A stretch of 32,924 nt of DNA from an archaeon (GCA_016550395.1 JABXGY010000180.1:1-32924); one strand, 5' to 3'; numbered from the stretch's first letter, positions 24,413 through 32,030 are shown. Numbers and translations: made by a program. Notes: generated from the letters alone by a model not told the origin.

Positions 24413-26167
24413 TTACCTTTGGTCTTTTCGTTCGTGAATATCCATCAGCTGTTTAATTGTCTCAAGAGCATTAACCTCTGAGACTTCATTGACCGAGAGT
24501 TCTAACTCGTTTGAGAAGTTATTTAGACTAATTCGACCAGATAAATTAACTTCTTTCCCAAGCAGACTATCTTCCACTTGTCGAACTGGTTCATCTTCGT
24601 TACCAGATTTTTCTATAAGGCTTTTAGCTTCTTTTCCCCTAATACCAAATAGTTTCTCTGCTGATGTTCCAATGAGACTTGCACGAATATTTTCTGTTCC
24701 GTCATCGATGACAATTTTTGCGATTAACCGTGGTTCTGATTGAGAGATATCACCACACTTGGGACAGGATATGGTTGAATTACTGATTGAGACCTTTTTG
24801 AAGCAAGTGGGACAAGAATCATAAACTGATTTCTGGTGGATTACCTGCACAATAGTTCCTTTTACTGTAACATAATTCCCTTCAGTAACATTCGCAATAA
24901 TTTGATGAGCTGCATCGGATTTACTAGTTATAAGGAGAGTATCCGAAGGACTTGAAATCTTTAGGTTTGGTGGATTTCGAATTACTTGTGTTGATTCATT
25001 AATGTGAATTTCTAATTCTTGCCGAAGCCCAGAACGGCAACTAGCACCTTCTAATAGAAGTGTTGTTCCTGCCTCCACATCAGTAAGGTTTTCAGCAGCT
25101 TGCCCCCATGCAACAGCCCGTACTTTTCCTGTTTTATCAGCGAATGTGAAAACAAGCCGTTTTCCTTCTCTGCCATCACGCCGGGTGAATGTGCTTAAAC
25201 CTTGGTTCTCTAAGACCGTTACACCAATAGCACCCGTGAAATCACCAGGATTAAGATCCTTAAGGTTTTGTAACTGCGATGGTTTAACAGAGGAAGCTTG
25301 ATCAGGAGCGGTACTAATTATCTGAATTCGACCACGACGTCCTAAATGTAGTTCGGGTTCATTGTTTCGGTCCAATCGGACATAGCCACTTTCTATTCGA
25401 ATGCTATCGTTTAATGAGAGTTTGTTAAACCATTCACTTTGTTCATCCCATAATACTAATCTAGTTTGACCAGTGTCATCGTGGATAGCTAAACTTGCTA
25501 CTGTTCCTTCTGAATCACCACGGCTGAAAGTGGTAACACGATATTTGGCAACCACTTTTACTTCAGTGTGAACATCATTCATTCCCTCAGCAAGTGTGTT
25601 TATTTTAGAAAAGGTGACGACTGCATCAGGAAAATCCTTGGAATCAACATCAGGAGGATTAATCATTATTCGACTTCCTCCTCCCAAGTGAATTTCTAAT
25701 TGATTACGCAGCCCGGTTCTCACTCTACCATTGATAACTCGAAGAATGTCCCCTTCATCAAATTCTTGATCCTCAATAGGTTGTGTGTGTTTATTCCAGA
25801 AAGTCACCCTAATGGTTCCTGTTGAGTCATTGCCTAGTATGCTGGCAACTTTGCCTTCGCCTCCTTGTTTCCGTTGAAACGTTCGAACCGGATAAATGCG
25901 AAGCACTTTCAGATTTAATGAAACGCCCGTCATTCCCGCAACAAGGTCACGGATAGTTAATTTGAGCTCTGGTGTTAGTTGTCTTTCAAAGAGATCGAGG
26001 TCTAACTCACGAGCTACAAGCGATGCAGCGCCCTCATCAGTGACGTAACCGTTCAATTCTTTCTTTTTAGCCTCAATGAGCTTAAGGACCTCATCTTTGG
26101 ATTTTCCAGATTTGGTCACAATTAAATCCACAATTTCGGCAAGCTTAAGTGACACGCGGAAAAACAA
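24413..26167 (-). CDS. rpa: Replication protein A (single-strand DNA-binding), four OB folds and a zinc finger
   Basis: The 584-residue protein starts with the archaeal RPA helix (KLAEIVDLIVTKSGKSKDEVLKLIE). It continues with four OB-fold repeats, each recognisable by a strand pair such as VASILGNDSTGTIRVTFW, VASLAIHDDTGQTRLVLW, KTGKVRAVAW and IDDGTENIRASL. The fourth OB holds a CPTC...CPKC zinc finger, as in RPA70-type proteins. It coats single-stranded DNA in replication and repair. The ATG at 26167 is taken; a GTG four codons later is equally possible. It is divergent from the Lhr gene. Confidence 0.9.
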   Translation of the reverse strand: MFFRVSLKLAEIVDLIVTKSGKSKDEVLKLIEAKKKELNGYVTDEGAASLVARELDLDLFERQLTPELKLTIRDLVAGMTGVSLNLKVLRIYPVRTFQRKQGGEGKVASILGNDSTGTIRVTFWNKHTQPIEDQEFDEGDILRVINGRVRTGLRNQLEIHLGGGSRIMINPPDVDSKDFPDAVVTFSKINTLAEGMNDVHTEVKVVAKYRVTTFSRGDSEGTVASLAIHDDTGQTRLVLWDEQSEWFNKLSLNDSIRIESGYVRLDRNNEPELHLGRRGRIQIISTAPDQASSVKPSQLQNLKDLNPGDFTGAIGVTVLENQGLSTFTRRDGREGKRLVFTFADKTGKVRAVAWGQAAENLTDVEAGTTLLLEGASCRSGLRQELEIHINESTQVIRNPPNLKISSPSDTLLITSKSDAAHQIIANVTEGNYVTVKGTIVQVIHQKSVYDSCPTCFKKVSISNSTISCPKCGDISQSEPRLIAKIVIDDGTENIRASLIGTSAEKLFGIRGKEAKSLIEKSGNEDEPVRQVEDSLLGKEVNLSGRISLNNFSNELELSVNEVSEVNALETIKQLMDIHERKDQR

Positions 26168-26213
26168 CCTCCGATAATAGATTGTTCAATACCACTGGTT
26201 TTTACTACCAATG

Positions 26214-26221
26214 TTTAAAAA
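26214..26221 (+). promoter_or_regulatory. Candidate TATA box of the Lhr gene
   Basis: TTTAAAAA lies 37 bases before the GTG start at 26258, in the 90-base divergent gap with the RPA gene. It predicts a start site near 26243 and a short leader. Assigned by eye. Confidence 0.4.
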
Positions 26222-26257
26222 CCTCTCTTTGAACTTGCTATCTCAGAGGCGCGAAAT

Positions 26258-29074
26258 GTGGTAGAGGACGTATTCCGACAGTTGAATCCTCAACTTTACA
26301 AGGAAATCATAAGACTGGGATTTCAAGCCCCTACACCTATACAGGTACGCAGTATTCCCCGCATACTTCGTGGTGAATCCGTTCTACTCATTGCTCCGAC
26401 TGGTCATGGAAAAACTGAATCGGCGTTTCTTCCTCTAATCCACCGCCTTCTCACAAAGCCCGACAATAAGAAAGGTGTACAGATTCTATGGATTACACCA
26501 TTACGTGCTTTAAATCGGGACATCTTAAGAAGATTGGTTCTGATTGCTAAGCACCTGAAGATTAGTGTCGAAGTTCGTCACGGTGATACTTCACCTTCAG
26601 TACGGCGACGCCAAACACTTAAACCTCCTCAACTATTCATCACGACTCCTGAGACAATTCAAGCCCTCTTAGCAGGAAAGCGTATTCGGGAGCACTTGAA
26701 ACATGTTCAGTGTGTTATCATAGACGAAATCCACGAACTAGCCGCCAGCAAACGCGGAGTTCAGCTAATGGTAGCATTAGAAAGGCTCCGAGCATTAACA
26801 GGTAAGACGTTTCAACGAATTGGACTATCTGCAACTATTGGAAACCCCGACGAAATTAGAAATTTTATGAGTGGAGGAGAACAGATCGGAGTTATTGAAT
26901 CTCCAGCAACCAAAGATTTTCGTTTTCACATTGAATATGTTCCCTTTTCATATGAAGATGCTGATGAATCCCCACTCGATGGTCCTGCAAAACGGATATG
27001 GGAGCTTGTTACTGAACACAAGTCCACGCTGATATTTTGTAATGAAAGACAAACAGCTGAAGCATTAGCTCTTAGATTAGCAAAACTCCATGAGAATGAA
27101 TTTGGAGTTCACCACGGTTCACTTTCTCGCGAAGCCCGGATTGAAGCTGAAACCCAGTTTAAAGAGGGCATTATTCCCTACTTAGTCTGTACTTCATCAT
27201 TGGAATTAGGTCTCGATATTGGCACTGTTGATTTGGTAATTCAATTTGGCTCACCCCGTCAGGTTATTCGGTTACTTCAACGAGTTGGAAGATCTGGCCA
27301 TCAGTTAGATCGAGAGTCGAAGGGGATTATGTTGACTACTCGGTTTGATGATATTTGTGAAAGTCTAGTGGTTGCACAACAAGCCCTTAAAGGTCGGCTT
27401 GAAACGCCTCCTATCCATTATCTTGCCCTTGATATTCTTGCCCATCAGCTAGTTGGTTTGGCTATTGAATACAAGACCCTTCCTTATCAACGTGCAATTG
27501 AGATTATAAAACAAGCAACACCCTATAACGAACTTGAAAAAGACACAATAACGGAAGTCATATACTTCCTTCAAAAAGAGGGGTTGTTAGCAAGAGATGA
27601 TTTCATACTCAGACCAAGACGTAAGTCTTATGCATATTATTTCGAAAATCTCTCGGTCATTCCAGACATTCCATATCATAGAGTTATGAACATGGCTACT
27701 AGCCGACCGATCGGTCGGCTTGATTCAGGGTTTGCCGAAGAATATGGACACACAGGGAATATTCTGGTTCTACGCGGACGTCCATGGGAGGTTGTCAAAC
27801 AAGACGATGAACAGGTCTATGTTACGGCTATCAATCATACAAAAGGAAGAATCCCGCGATGGAGCGGAGAACTAATTCCAGTATCGAAAAACGTAGCTAA
27901 AGGAGTTGCAGATGTCTGGAAAACCATCGCTGACAATCTAGATCATCCGAATTCTATCGATTTCAAAGTTGATTATGATGCCCAAGCACGAGATATTTTA
28001 TTAAAAACTATCACAAAACAACTTGAACAGGAATTTATTCCAGATAAACAAAGAATTTACATTGAGGTAGGGCATGAACTTGTAGTAATTCATTCTTGCT
28101 ACGGTACTCGTATTAATCAAACTCTTGGGCGAGTCCTTGCGGGTCTTCTAACTTCACAATTAGGCGTTGAAGTCGCTTTTCATGCTGACCAGTACCGTAT
28201 TCTTTTCCGCTTTGAACGGGGAGGAGGTTATAAAGTTGGTGAAGCCATTTACGAGGGGCTCCAATCGCTTGATGCTACCCATATGAGTGATTTATTGGAT
28301 CTTATTTTATTACGATCTCCATACTTTGCTAGACGGTTTGTACACATCGCAGTAAGATTTGGAGTCATTTCCCGAGAGGCTAATCTTCGAAGTACTCAAC
28401 TACTGAGGATGATGCAATATTTCACTGGAACCCCGATCATTGAAGAGGCACTTAGGGAATTTTACGTTGATAAGCTGTCTCTGGAAGAAACTCAGGATCT
28501 CTTGAAGGCAATCCAGAATGGTGAAATTATTTTACAACGATTATTCCGGAAACGACCATCTCCCTTTGCCCGTCAAATTCTTGCACGTTTTGGAGAGTTT
28601 CTTGAGCCTGAAGTCCCTGAGGCCTATATCCTTGAGCAAACGAAAAAACGTTTGATTAATCGAAAAGTCAAACTAGTCTGTTTACATTGTGGTCAATGGA
28701 CAAGTGTACGTACTATAAAGCACCTGGGAGAACATCCCCGTTGCAAGAAATGTGAGTCAAGGTTAGTTGCGGGGGTGTTTCCAACTGATGATCTTTTAGA
28801 ACGTGCAATCCGTCGTCACAGGGCAGGTGAAAAATTATCACCAGAAGAACAAAAAACACTCCGGAAAGGGCGCGAGAATGCTAATGTAGTATTGGCGTAT
28901 GGGAAACCTGCGTTAATCGCGATGGCAGGGCGAGGAATTGGACCGACGGTCGTTAAGAGAATTTTAGCGGGAAGTCATGATCGTTCAGAGAGTGAGTTTT
29001 TCCGTCTCATCTTAGAAAATGAAAAGCAGTTTATCCGAACACGCGAATGGTGGACCGAACCAAAATCCCAATAG
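26258..29074 (+). CDS. lhr: Large helicase-related protein (Lhr), SF2 DNA helicase
   Basis: The 938-residue helicase starts at GTG; the ATG two bases earlier is followed at once by a stop. Motifs are GFQAPTPIQVRSIPRIL (Q-like), APTGHGKTE (motif I), TPLRALNRD (Ia), TTPETIQALL (Ib), DEIHELAASKRG (II), LSATIGNP (III), SSLELGLDIGTVDLVIQ (V) and QRVGRSGHQ (VI). The beta-sheet and Lhr-core domains follow (RPIGRLDSGFAEEYG, FVLRGRPWEV-like segment). A C-terminal zinc pair CLHC...CKKC is seen. Lhr proteins unwind DNA and RNA-DNA hybrids and act in repair. The length fits the Lhr-core family. Confidence 0.94.
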   Translation: MVEDVFRQLNPQLYKEIIRLGFQAPTPIQVRSIPRILRGESVLLIAPTGHGKTESAFLPLIHRLLTKPDNKKGVQILWITPLRALNRDILRRLVLIAKHLKISVEVRHGDTSPSVRRRQTLKPPQLFITTPETIQALLAGKRIREHLKHVQCVIIDEIHELAASKRGVQLMVALERLRALTGKTFQRIGLSATIGNPDEIRNFMSGGEQIGVIESPATKDFRFHIEYVPFSYEDADESPLDGPAKRIWELVTEHKSTLIFCNERQTAEALALRLAKLHENEFGVHHGSLSREARIEAETQFKEGIIPYLVCTSSLELGLDIGTVDLVIQFGSPRQVIRLLQRVGRSGHQLDRESKGIMLTTRFDDICESLVVAQQALKGRLETPPIHYLALDILAHQLVGLAIEYKTLPYQRAIEIIKQATPYNELEKDTITEVIYFLQKEGLLARDDFILRPRRKSYAYYFENLSVIPDIPYHRVMNMATSRPIGRLDSGFAEEYGHTGNILVLRGRPWEVVKQDDEQVYVTAINHTKGRIPRWSGELIPVSKNVAKGVADVWKTIADNLDHPNSIDFKVDYDAQARDILLKTITKQLEQEFIPDKQRIYIEVGHELVVIHSCYGTRINQTLGRVLAGLLTSQLGVEVAFHADQYRILFRFERGGGYKVGEAIYEGLQSLDATHMSDLLDLILLRSPYFARRFVHIAVRFGVISREANLRSTQLLRMMQYFTGTPIIEEALREFYVDKLSLEETQDLLKAIQNGEIILQRLFRKRPSPFARQILARFGEFLEPEVPEAYILEQTKKRLINRKVKLVCLHCGQWTSVRTIKHLGEHPRCKKCESRLVAGVFPTDDLLERAIRRHRAGEKLSPEEQKTLRKGRENANVVLAYGKPALIAMAGRGIGPTVVKRILAGSHDRSESEFFRLILENEKQFIRTREWWTEPKSQ

Positions 29075-29092
29075 AAGAAGGATATCACTGAA

Positions 29093-29200
29093 TTATTGTT
29101 CCTCGCGACCACTAAGAAGATGATACGCTAAGATAAGAAACCCACTAATAATTGCTAATCCGAGGGCCACAAGATAGTAAATCTGGTATATTAGACTCAT
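29093..29200 (-). CDS. Small single-helix membrane protein
   Basis: A short frame ends at 29093. From the ATG at 29200 it encodes 35 residues with one strong hydrophobic helix (YYLVALGLAIISGFLILAY) and a charged tail. An upstream ATG at 29323 would give 76 residues but overlap the SWIM gene by 80 bases; the shorter form avoids the overlap and starts after the SWIM stop at 29244. No function is recognised and no Shine-Dalgarno is seen. It may be co-transcribed with the SWIM gene. Coding status is likely but unproven. Confidence 0.45.
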   Translation of the reverse strand: MSLIYQIYYLVALGLAIISGFLILAYHLLSGREEQ

Positions 29201-29243
29201 GGGGAGAACCGTTCTGCCAAATCCCTTAGCAAGTTTAAAACTT

Positions 29244-29684
29244 TTACTCAATACTCCGCTTCTTGTCTTTTCGAGTTGGTTGAGGTTCAGGAATTGCTTC
29301 CCATTCATTACGGAGTGTATCATACATCATGTCATCCACGCGAATTTCAGAAAACACCCCAAGAACCTCGGCGAGAATTTTTGCAAGGATATGATAACAA
29401 AGATCAGCGCTGCGTTTCACAATTACATTGATATAAAAATCGTCACAATCACAATAAACATCAGATAAAACGCGGTAGTCCCTTGCCTTACCAACAACAA
29501 TCCAGGCTTCTCTTCCACTCGGTTCAAAAATGTATTTTTTCACTAAGTCATTAGCTACTGCTTGAAGAGCTTTCCAAAATCGATCTCCGAAAAATTGAGA
29601 AAGCACAACAAGTTCTGAACCCGCAATACCTTGCTTTTTTCGAATGACTTGAATTACACTACTAATTTCGTCTTTCATTGTCAC
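29244..29684 (-). CDS. SWIM zinc-finger protein
   Basis: The 146-residue protein contains a SWIM motif CxCx15CxH (C78, C80, C96, H98), preceded by the typical strand pair around WIVVGKARDYRVLSDVY. The N-terminal half is helical (SSVIQVIRKKQGIAGSELVVLSQFFGDRFWKALQ). SWIM proteins in eukaryotes (Sws1/SWSAP1) partner Rad51 paralogues in homologous recombination. Small archaeal SWIM proteins are suspected to do the same with RadA paralogues, but no RadA-like gene is visible in this window. It is divergent from the phosphoesterase gene and convergent with lhr. Confidence 0.75.
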   Translation of the reverse strand: MTMKDEISSVIQVIRKKQGIAGSELVVLSQFFGDRFWKALQAVANDLVKKYIFEPSGREAWIVVGKARDYRVLSDVYCDCDDFYINVIVKRSADLCYHILAKILAEVLGVFSEIRVDDMMYDTLRNEWEAIPEPQPTRKDKKRSIE

Positions 29685-29741
29685 ACCCTTCTCTTATCAT
29701 AAAGAAAAAAATACCTATCAAGTAAATACTCAGGGGATATT

Positions 29742-30581
29742 ATGCATTTGGAACTGATAAAGAACGAACCTGCCTTATTACTTCAGGAAAAATCACGCCG
29801 TATCCTTGTCGTCGCAGATTTGCATATCGGATACGAGCGCACGCTCTTTAAACGGGATCAATATTCAGCAAACCTTGCAGAACGGATTATTCAACGTTTT
29901 GAACAATTGGTTGCCAACGTCAAACCAAGTGAAGTGATTATTTTAGGTGACTTAAAACACTCAATTCGTGATTTTTCTCTACAAGAATTTCACAAGGTTG
30001 CCGTACTATTAAATCGAATTCAAAAAAAGGCAACATTAACCATAGTACGGGGGAACCATGATGCTGATATAGAATTAGTTGTCCCCGATGATACCCAGAT
30101 TATCCCCGCCTCCGGTTTCAAACTTACCTTTGATTCCCAGAAAGTATATCTTATTCATGGTCATGCTCAACCCACACAAGAAATTCTCGATTGTAGTAGT
30201 CTGCTAATGGCTCACATTCATCCAGTTATTGCTATTTCATCTCTAAAAAACCGGGTCACTACTCATCGGGTTTGGGTAAAAACAAAATGGAAACTAACCA
30301 TAGTTGATGCAATGAAGCAATGGTTGGGTAAAGCAACTGTTAACTCAAGTGGGGCAGATGTTGAACAGTTGCTTAATATGAGAGTGCTAATATTGCCAGC
30401 TTTTCTTGATTTACTTAGAGGGCACATCCTCAATAGTGTGGTTGTAGAAAATCATCTGGGAACCCCCCTGTTTCGACACCTTTCAATGAATAATGCGGAA
30501 ATCGTTCTGCTTGATCATACGCCATTAGGAAGACTCGAAGATCTTCAACAGAGAGGAGAAACCAGGGAAGAAAAATTTTAA
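29742..30581 (+). CDS. ICC-like metallophosphoesterase (COG1407)
   Basis: The 279-residue protein has the calcineurin-type metal motifs in order: DLHIGYE (D26, H28), ILGDLKH, RGNHD, HGHAQP and MAHIHP. The sequence LLxxEKSRRILVVADLHIGYE is typical of the archaeal COG1407 phosphoesterases. Some relatives lie beside lhr in archaeal and bacterial genomes, in line with the Lhr gene one gene cluster away here. A DNA-repair or nucleotide phosphodiesterase role is likely but the substrate is not known. The gene ends 28 bases before the tRNA. Confidence 0.82.
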   Translation: MHLELIKNEPALLLQEKSRRILVVADLHIGYERTLFKRDQYSANLAERIIQRFEQLVANVKPSEVIILGDLKHSIRDFSLQEFHKVAVLLNRIQKKATLTIVRGNHDADIELVVPDDTQIIPASGFKLTFDSQKVYLIHGHAQPTQEILDCSSLLMAHIHPVIAISSLKNRVTTHRVWVKTKWKLTIVDAMKQWLGKATVNSSGADVEQLLNMRVLILPAFLDLLRGHILNSVVVENHLGTPLFRHLSMNNAEIVLLDHTPLGRLEDLQQRGETREEKF

Positions 30582-30626
30582 TCAGTATTTGACGGTAGAC
30601 TGCAATACTGGGTCGATGGTCTAGAT

Positions 30627-30656
30627 AACCGAAAAATTCACTTTTTCGGGCTAGCA
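30627..30656 (+). other. tRNA intron 1, D-loop (30 nt)
   Basis: The intron core is a perfect 8-bp hairpin: CCGAAAAA at 30629-30636 with TTTTTCGG at 30642-30649. CTAG at 30621-30624 can pair with CTAG at 30651-30654 as the 4-bp central helix. Three-base bulges ATA (30625-30627) and CAT (30655-30657), each cut after the second base, give these borders. Because CTAG is repeated 30 bases apart, equal-length borders shifted up to 6 bases upstream give nearly the same tRNA. Confidence 0.75.
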
Positions 30657-30663
30657 TGGTATA

Positions 30664-30694
30664 AGTGAATGGACTAGTTCCTTCTAACTGCCAA
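30664..30694 (+). other. tRNA intron 2, D-loop/D-stem junction (31 nt)
   Basis: The central helix is exon GGTA (30658-30661) with intron TGCC (30689-30692). The bulges are TAA (30662-30664) and AAA (30693-30695). A 6-bp internal hairpin with one bulged T uses 30667-30673 and 30679-30684. The splice joins D-loop position 21 to D-stem position 22 and restores the D-stem. Confidence 0.7.
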
Positions 30695-30710
30695 AGATTC
30701 GCGGTTCGGG

Positions 30711-30742
30711 ACTGTTCGGTTAGTTTATACCAATAGCGACAA
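30711..30742 (+). other. tRNA intron 3, anticodon loop 37/38 (32 nt)
   Basis: This is the canonical archaeal intron site. The bulge GGA (30709-30711) and bulge AAT (30741-30743) are each cut after the second base. Inner helix CTGTT (30712-30716) pairs with AATAG (30732-30736). The central helix of TTCG with CGAC has three pairs and one mismatch. The outer helix is the anticodon stem. Confidence 0.8.
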
Positions 30743-30764
30743 TCCGTGAGATCCGGGGTTCAAA

Positions 30765-30793
30765 GCTAGATGGAAATTGCCATCTTGGGAAAA
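30765..30793 (+). other. tRNA intron 4, T-loop 59/60 (29 nt)
   Basis: The inner hairpin is AGATGG (30768-30773) with CCATCT (30780-30785), extended by C30766-G30787 across a T-T mismatch. The bulges are AAG (30763-30765) and AAT (30792-30794). The central helix has three pairs (T30759-A30791, T30760-A30790, C30761-G30789). The outer helix is the T-stem. Removal restores a standard 7-base T-loop. Confidence 0.75.
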
Positions 30794-30849
30794 TCCCCGT
30801 CGGCCCACCATTTTTCCTCTACTGGAAAGCATTGTTTTTATCATAAAAA

Positions 30850-30898
30850 TTCGTCAAATTCATTAAAAATATAGTATATTTCGTTAAATTGCGTAAAG
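30850..30898 (+). promoter_or_regulatory. Operator-like promoter of the HTH regulator gene
   Basis: A 19-base imperfect direct repeat (TTCGTCAAATTCATTAAAA at 30850-30868 and TTCGTTAAATTGCGTAAAG at 30880-30898, 14 of 19 identical) has a spacing of exactly 30 bases. Between the copies lies AATATAGTATATT (30868-30880), an inverted repeat centred on G that contains a good TATA box. Start-site spacing from that box (about 25 bases) gives 30898-30902, a short leader before the start codon. The arrangement suggests a regulator bound on both sides of the TATA box, possibly the product of the gene itself. This is inference. Confidence 0.5.
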
Positions 30899-30928
30899 CA
30901 CTTAAAGTATGATTGAGTGCGTGTAGCC

Positions 30929-31714
30929 ATGCCTGTGGCGGTACAAACCAGACAGCGTCTTGCTCGACGTATCGCAGGTGAGATTTCATTATCCGAAAAC
31001 CCAGGTCGTGTTATGCGTAAATGGCGCGAAATGTTTCACATTCCACAAATTCAATTGGCTGAATCATTAATTTATACAGATTCAGAGGGGCGAGAACGAA
31101 GTGTGTCTCCATCGGTTATCAGTGATTATGAAAGTGGACGTCGCCAGTCACCGGGTACTAGGACCATTAAACGCTTTGTAGAAGCCATCATTATGTTAGA
31201 TGAACAAAATGGAGGGCAAATAGTGAATGCCTTTCAACGTTTAATGGGAGTTGAGATACCAACGAATATTATTATTGATATTAGAGAATTTAATCAAAGC
31301 GTGAAAGCACAAGATTTCATTGAAAGCATCCGGGGTCAGGTTGTAGCAGGTGAAGACCTTATCGACCGGGAAATACTCGGATACTTGGCGGTAAACACTA
31401 CAGAAGCACTTGATGTGTTATCTAGCGTTGGATTTCTCAAACTATTTGAAGCAACGGCTGACCGAGCTCTTATTCTTGTCCATGTGTCGACAGGCCGATC
31501 GCCGCTCGTTGCTGTGAAAGGGGAGATAAAACCAAGTCTTTTTGTATTACATGGTGTAGAACAAATCGATTATCTTGCAATTGAGCTTGCAAACAGAGAA
31601 CGGGTTCCCTTAGCGATATCTCGAATGGAATCGATTGAAGCGATGTTACGTAGATTGCACACTCTGCAAAAATCTCCTCTCAACGAAAAAAAAGAGACGA
31701 AACAAAATGACTGA
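30929..31714 (+). CDS. HTH transcriptional regulator (COG1709-like)
   Basis: The protein is 261 residues from the ATG at 30929; a GTG at 30917 in the same frame would add four. The N-terminal part (about 15-90) is an XRE-type helix-turn-helix: VMRKWREMFHIPQIQLAESL, then VSPSVISDYESGRR, then PGTRTIKRFVEAI. This is the layout of archaeal COG1709-type regulators. The C-terminal region of about 150 residues looks like a ligand or partner-binding domain (EALDVLSSVGFLKLFEAT, SLFVLHGVEQIDYLAIELA). Its stop overlaps the start of atpF by 8 bases (31707-31714), linking it to the ATP synthase genes. Confidence 0.82.
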   Translation: MPVAVQTRQRLARRIAGEISLSENPGRVMRKWREMFHIPQIQLAESLIYTDSEGRERSVSPSVISDYESGRRQSPGTRTIKRFVEAIIMLDEQNGGQIVNAFQRLMGVEIPTNIIIDIREFNQSVKAQDFIESIRGQVVAGEDLIDREILGYLAVNTTEALDVLSSVGFLKLFEATADRALILVHVSTGRSPLVAVKGEIKPSLFVLHGVEQIDYLAIELANRERVPLAISRMESIEAMLRRLHTLQKSPLNEKKETKQND

Positions 31715-32030
31715 TAAAATTGCCATAATTGGTGACATCGATACTGTTGTTGGATTTAGGTTAGCAGGTATTCTCAAATCAAATATTCCAACTGATGCTG
31801 CATCAACTCGTAGAGCTTTACTCGATTTTTCGCATGATTCTGATGTTTCGATAATAATCATCACTGAACCGTTAGCTGAAGATATCCGAGAGAATATTGA
31901 GGAACTTTCTCAGCGTCCATATCCAGTAATTGTGGAAATTCCTGGAAAAAGTGGTCGCCTTGCAGAGAAAGAAAGCCCACTTCGACGCCTAGTCAAACGT
32001 GCAATTGGAGTAGAACTAGAAGGATTTTGA
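31707..32030 (+). CDS. atpF: A-type ATP synthase subunit F
   Basis: The 107-residue protein starts KIAIIGDIDTVVGFRLAGI, the standard V/A-ATPase F-subunit beginning. It continues with SIIIITEPLAEDIRENI and YPVIVEIPGKSG, both typical. It is a small central-stalk component that regulates the rotor. The first ATG of the longer frame, at 31635, is inside the upstream gene and is rejected in favour of the ATG at 31707. It precedes atpA by 87 bases. Confidence 0.92.
   Translation: MTDKIAIIGDIDTVVGFRLAGILKSNIPTDAASTRRALLDFSHDSDVSIIIITEPLAEDIRENIEELSQRPYPVIVEIPGKSGRLAEKESPLRRLVKRAIGVELEGF

Larger units (their letters stand above)
30610..30810 (+). tRNA. tRNA-Pro(CGG) interrupted by four introns
   Basis: Acceptor GGGTCGA (30610-30616) pairs with TCGGCCC (30800-30806), discriminator A and encoded CCA follow (30807-30810). 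The D-stem is GTCT (30619-30622) with AGAT (30695-30698). The anticodon stem is CGCGG (30700-30704) with CCGTG (30744-30748), loop TTCGGG plus T, anticodon CGG at 30707-30709. The variable region is AGATC, and T-stem CGGGG (30754-30758) pairs with CCCCG (30795-30799), loop TTCAAA plus T. Removing introns at 30627-30656, 30664-30694, 30711-30742 and 30765-30793 leaves 79 nt including CCA. All stems pair (two are wobble-containing). G37 and the loop suit proline. T-rich TTTTT at 30811-30815 is a probable terminator. The first intron has a phase ambiguity from a CTAG repeat. Confidence 0.9.

Noticed and set aside
30430..30657. Minus-strand frame of 75 codons over the phosphoesterase end and tRNA start
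   Set aside because: It runs through the tRNA acceptor and first intron and has no family resemblance; it is antisense to two supported genes.
30665..30674. GGAC at 30671-30674 as the 3' strand of the tRNA D-stem
   Set aside because: It pairs with GTCT, but would leave a D-loop about eight bases too long and 25 bases before the anticodon stem. AGAT at 30695-30698 pairs as well and directly precedes position 26.
30841..30900. CRISPR repeat or phage attachment site near the tRNA
   Set aside because: There are only two imperfect repeats at a promoter. No spacer series, integrase gene or duplicated tRNA 3' end is seen.
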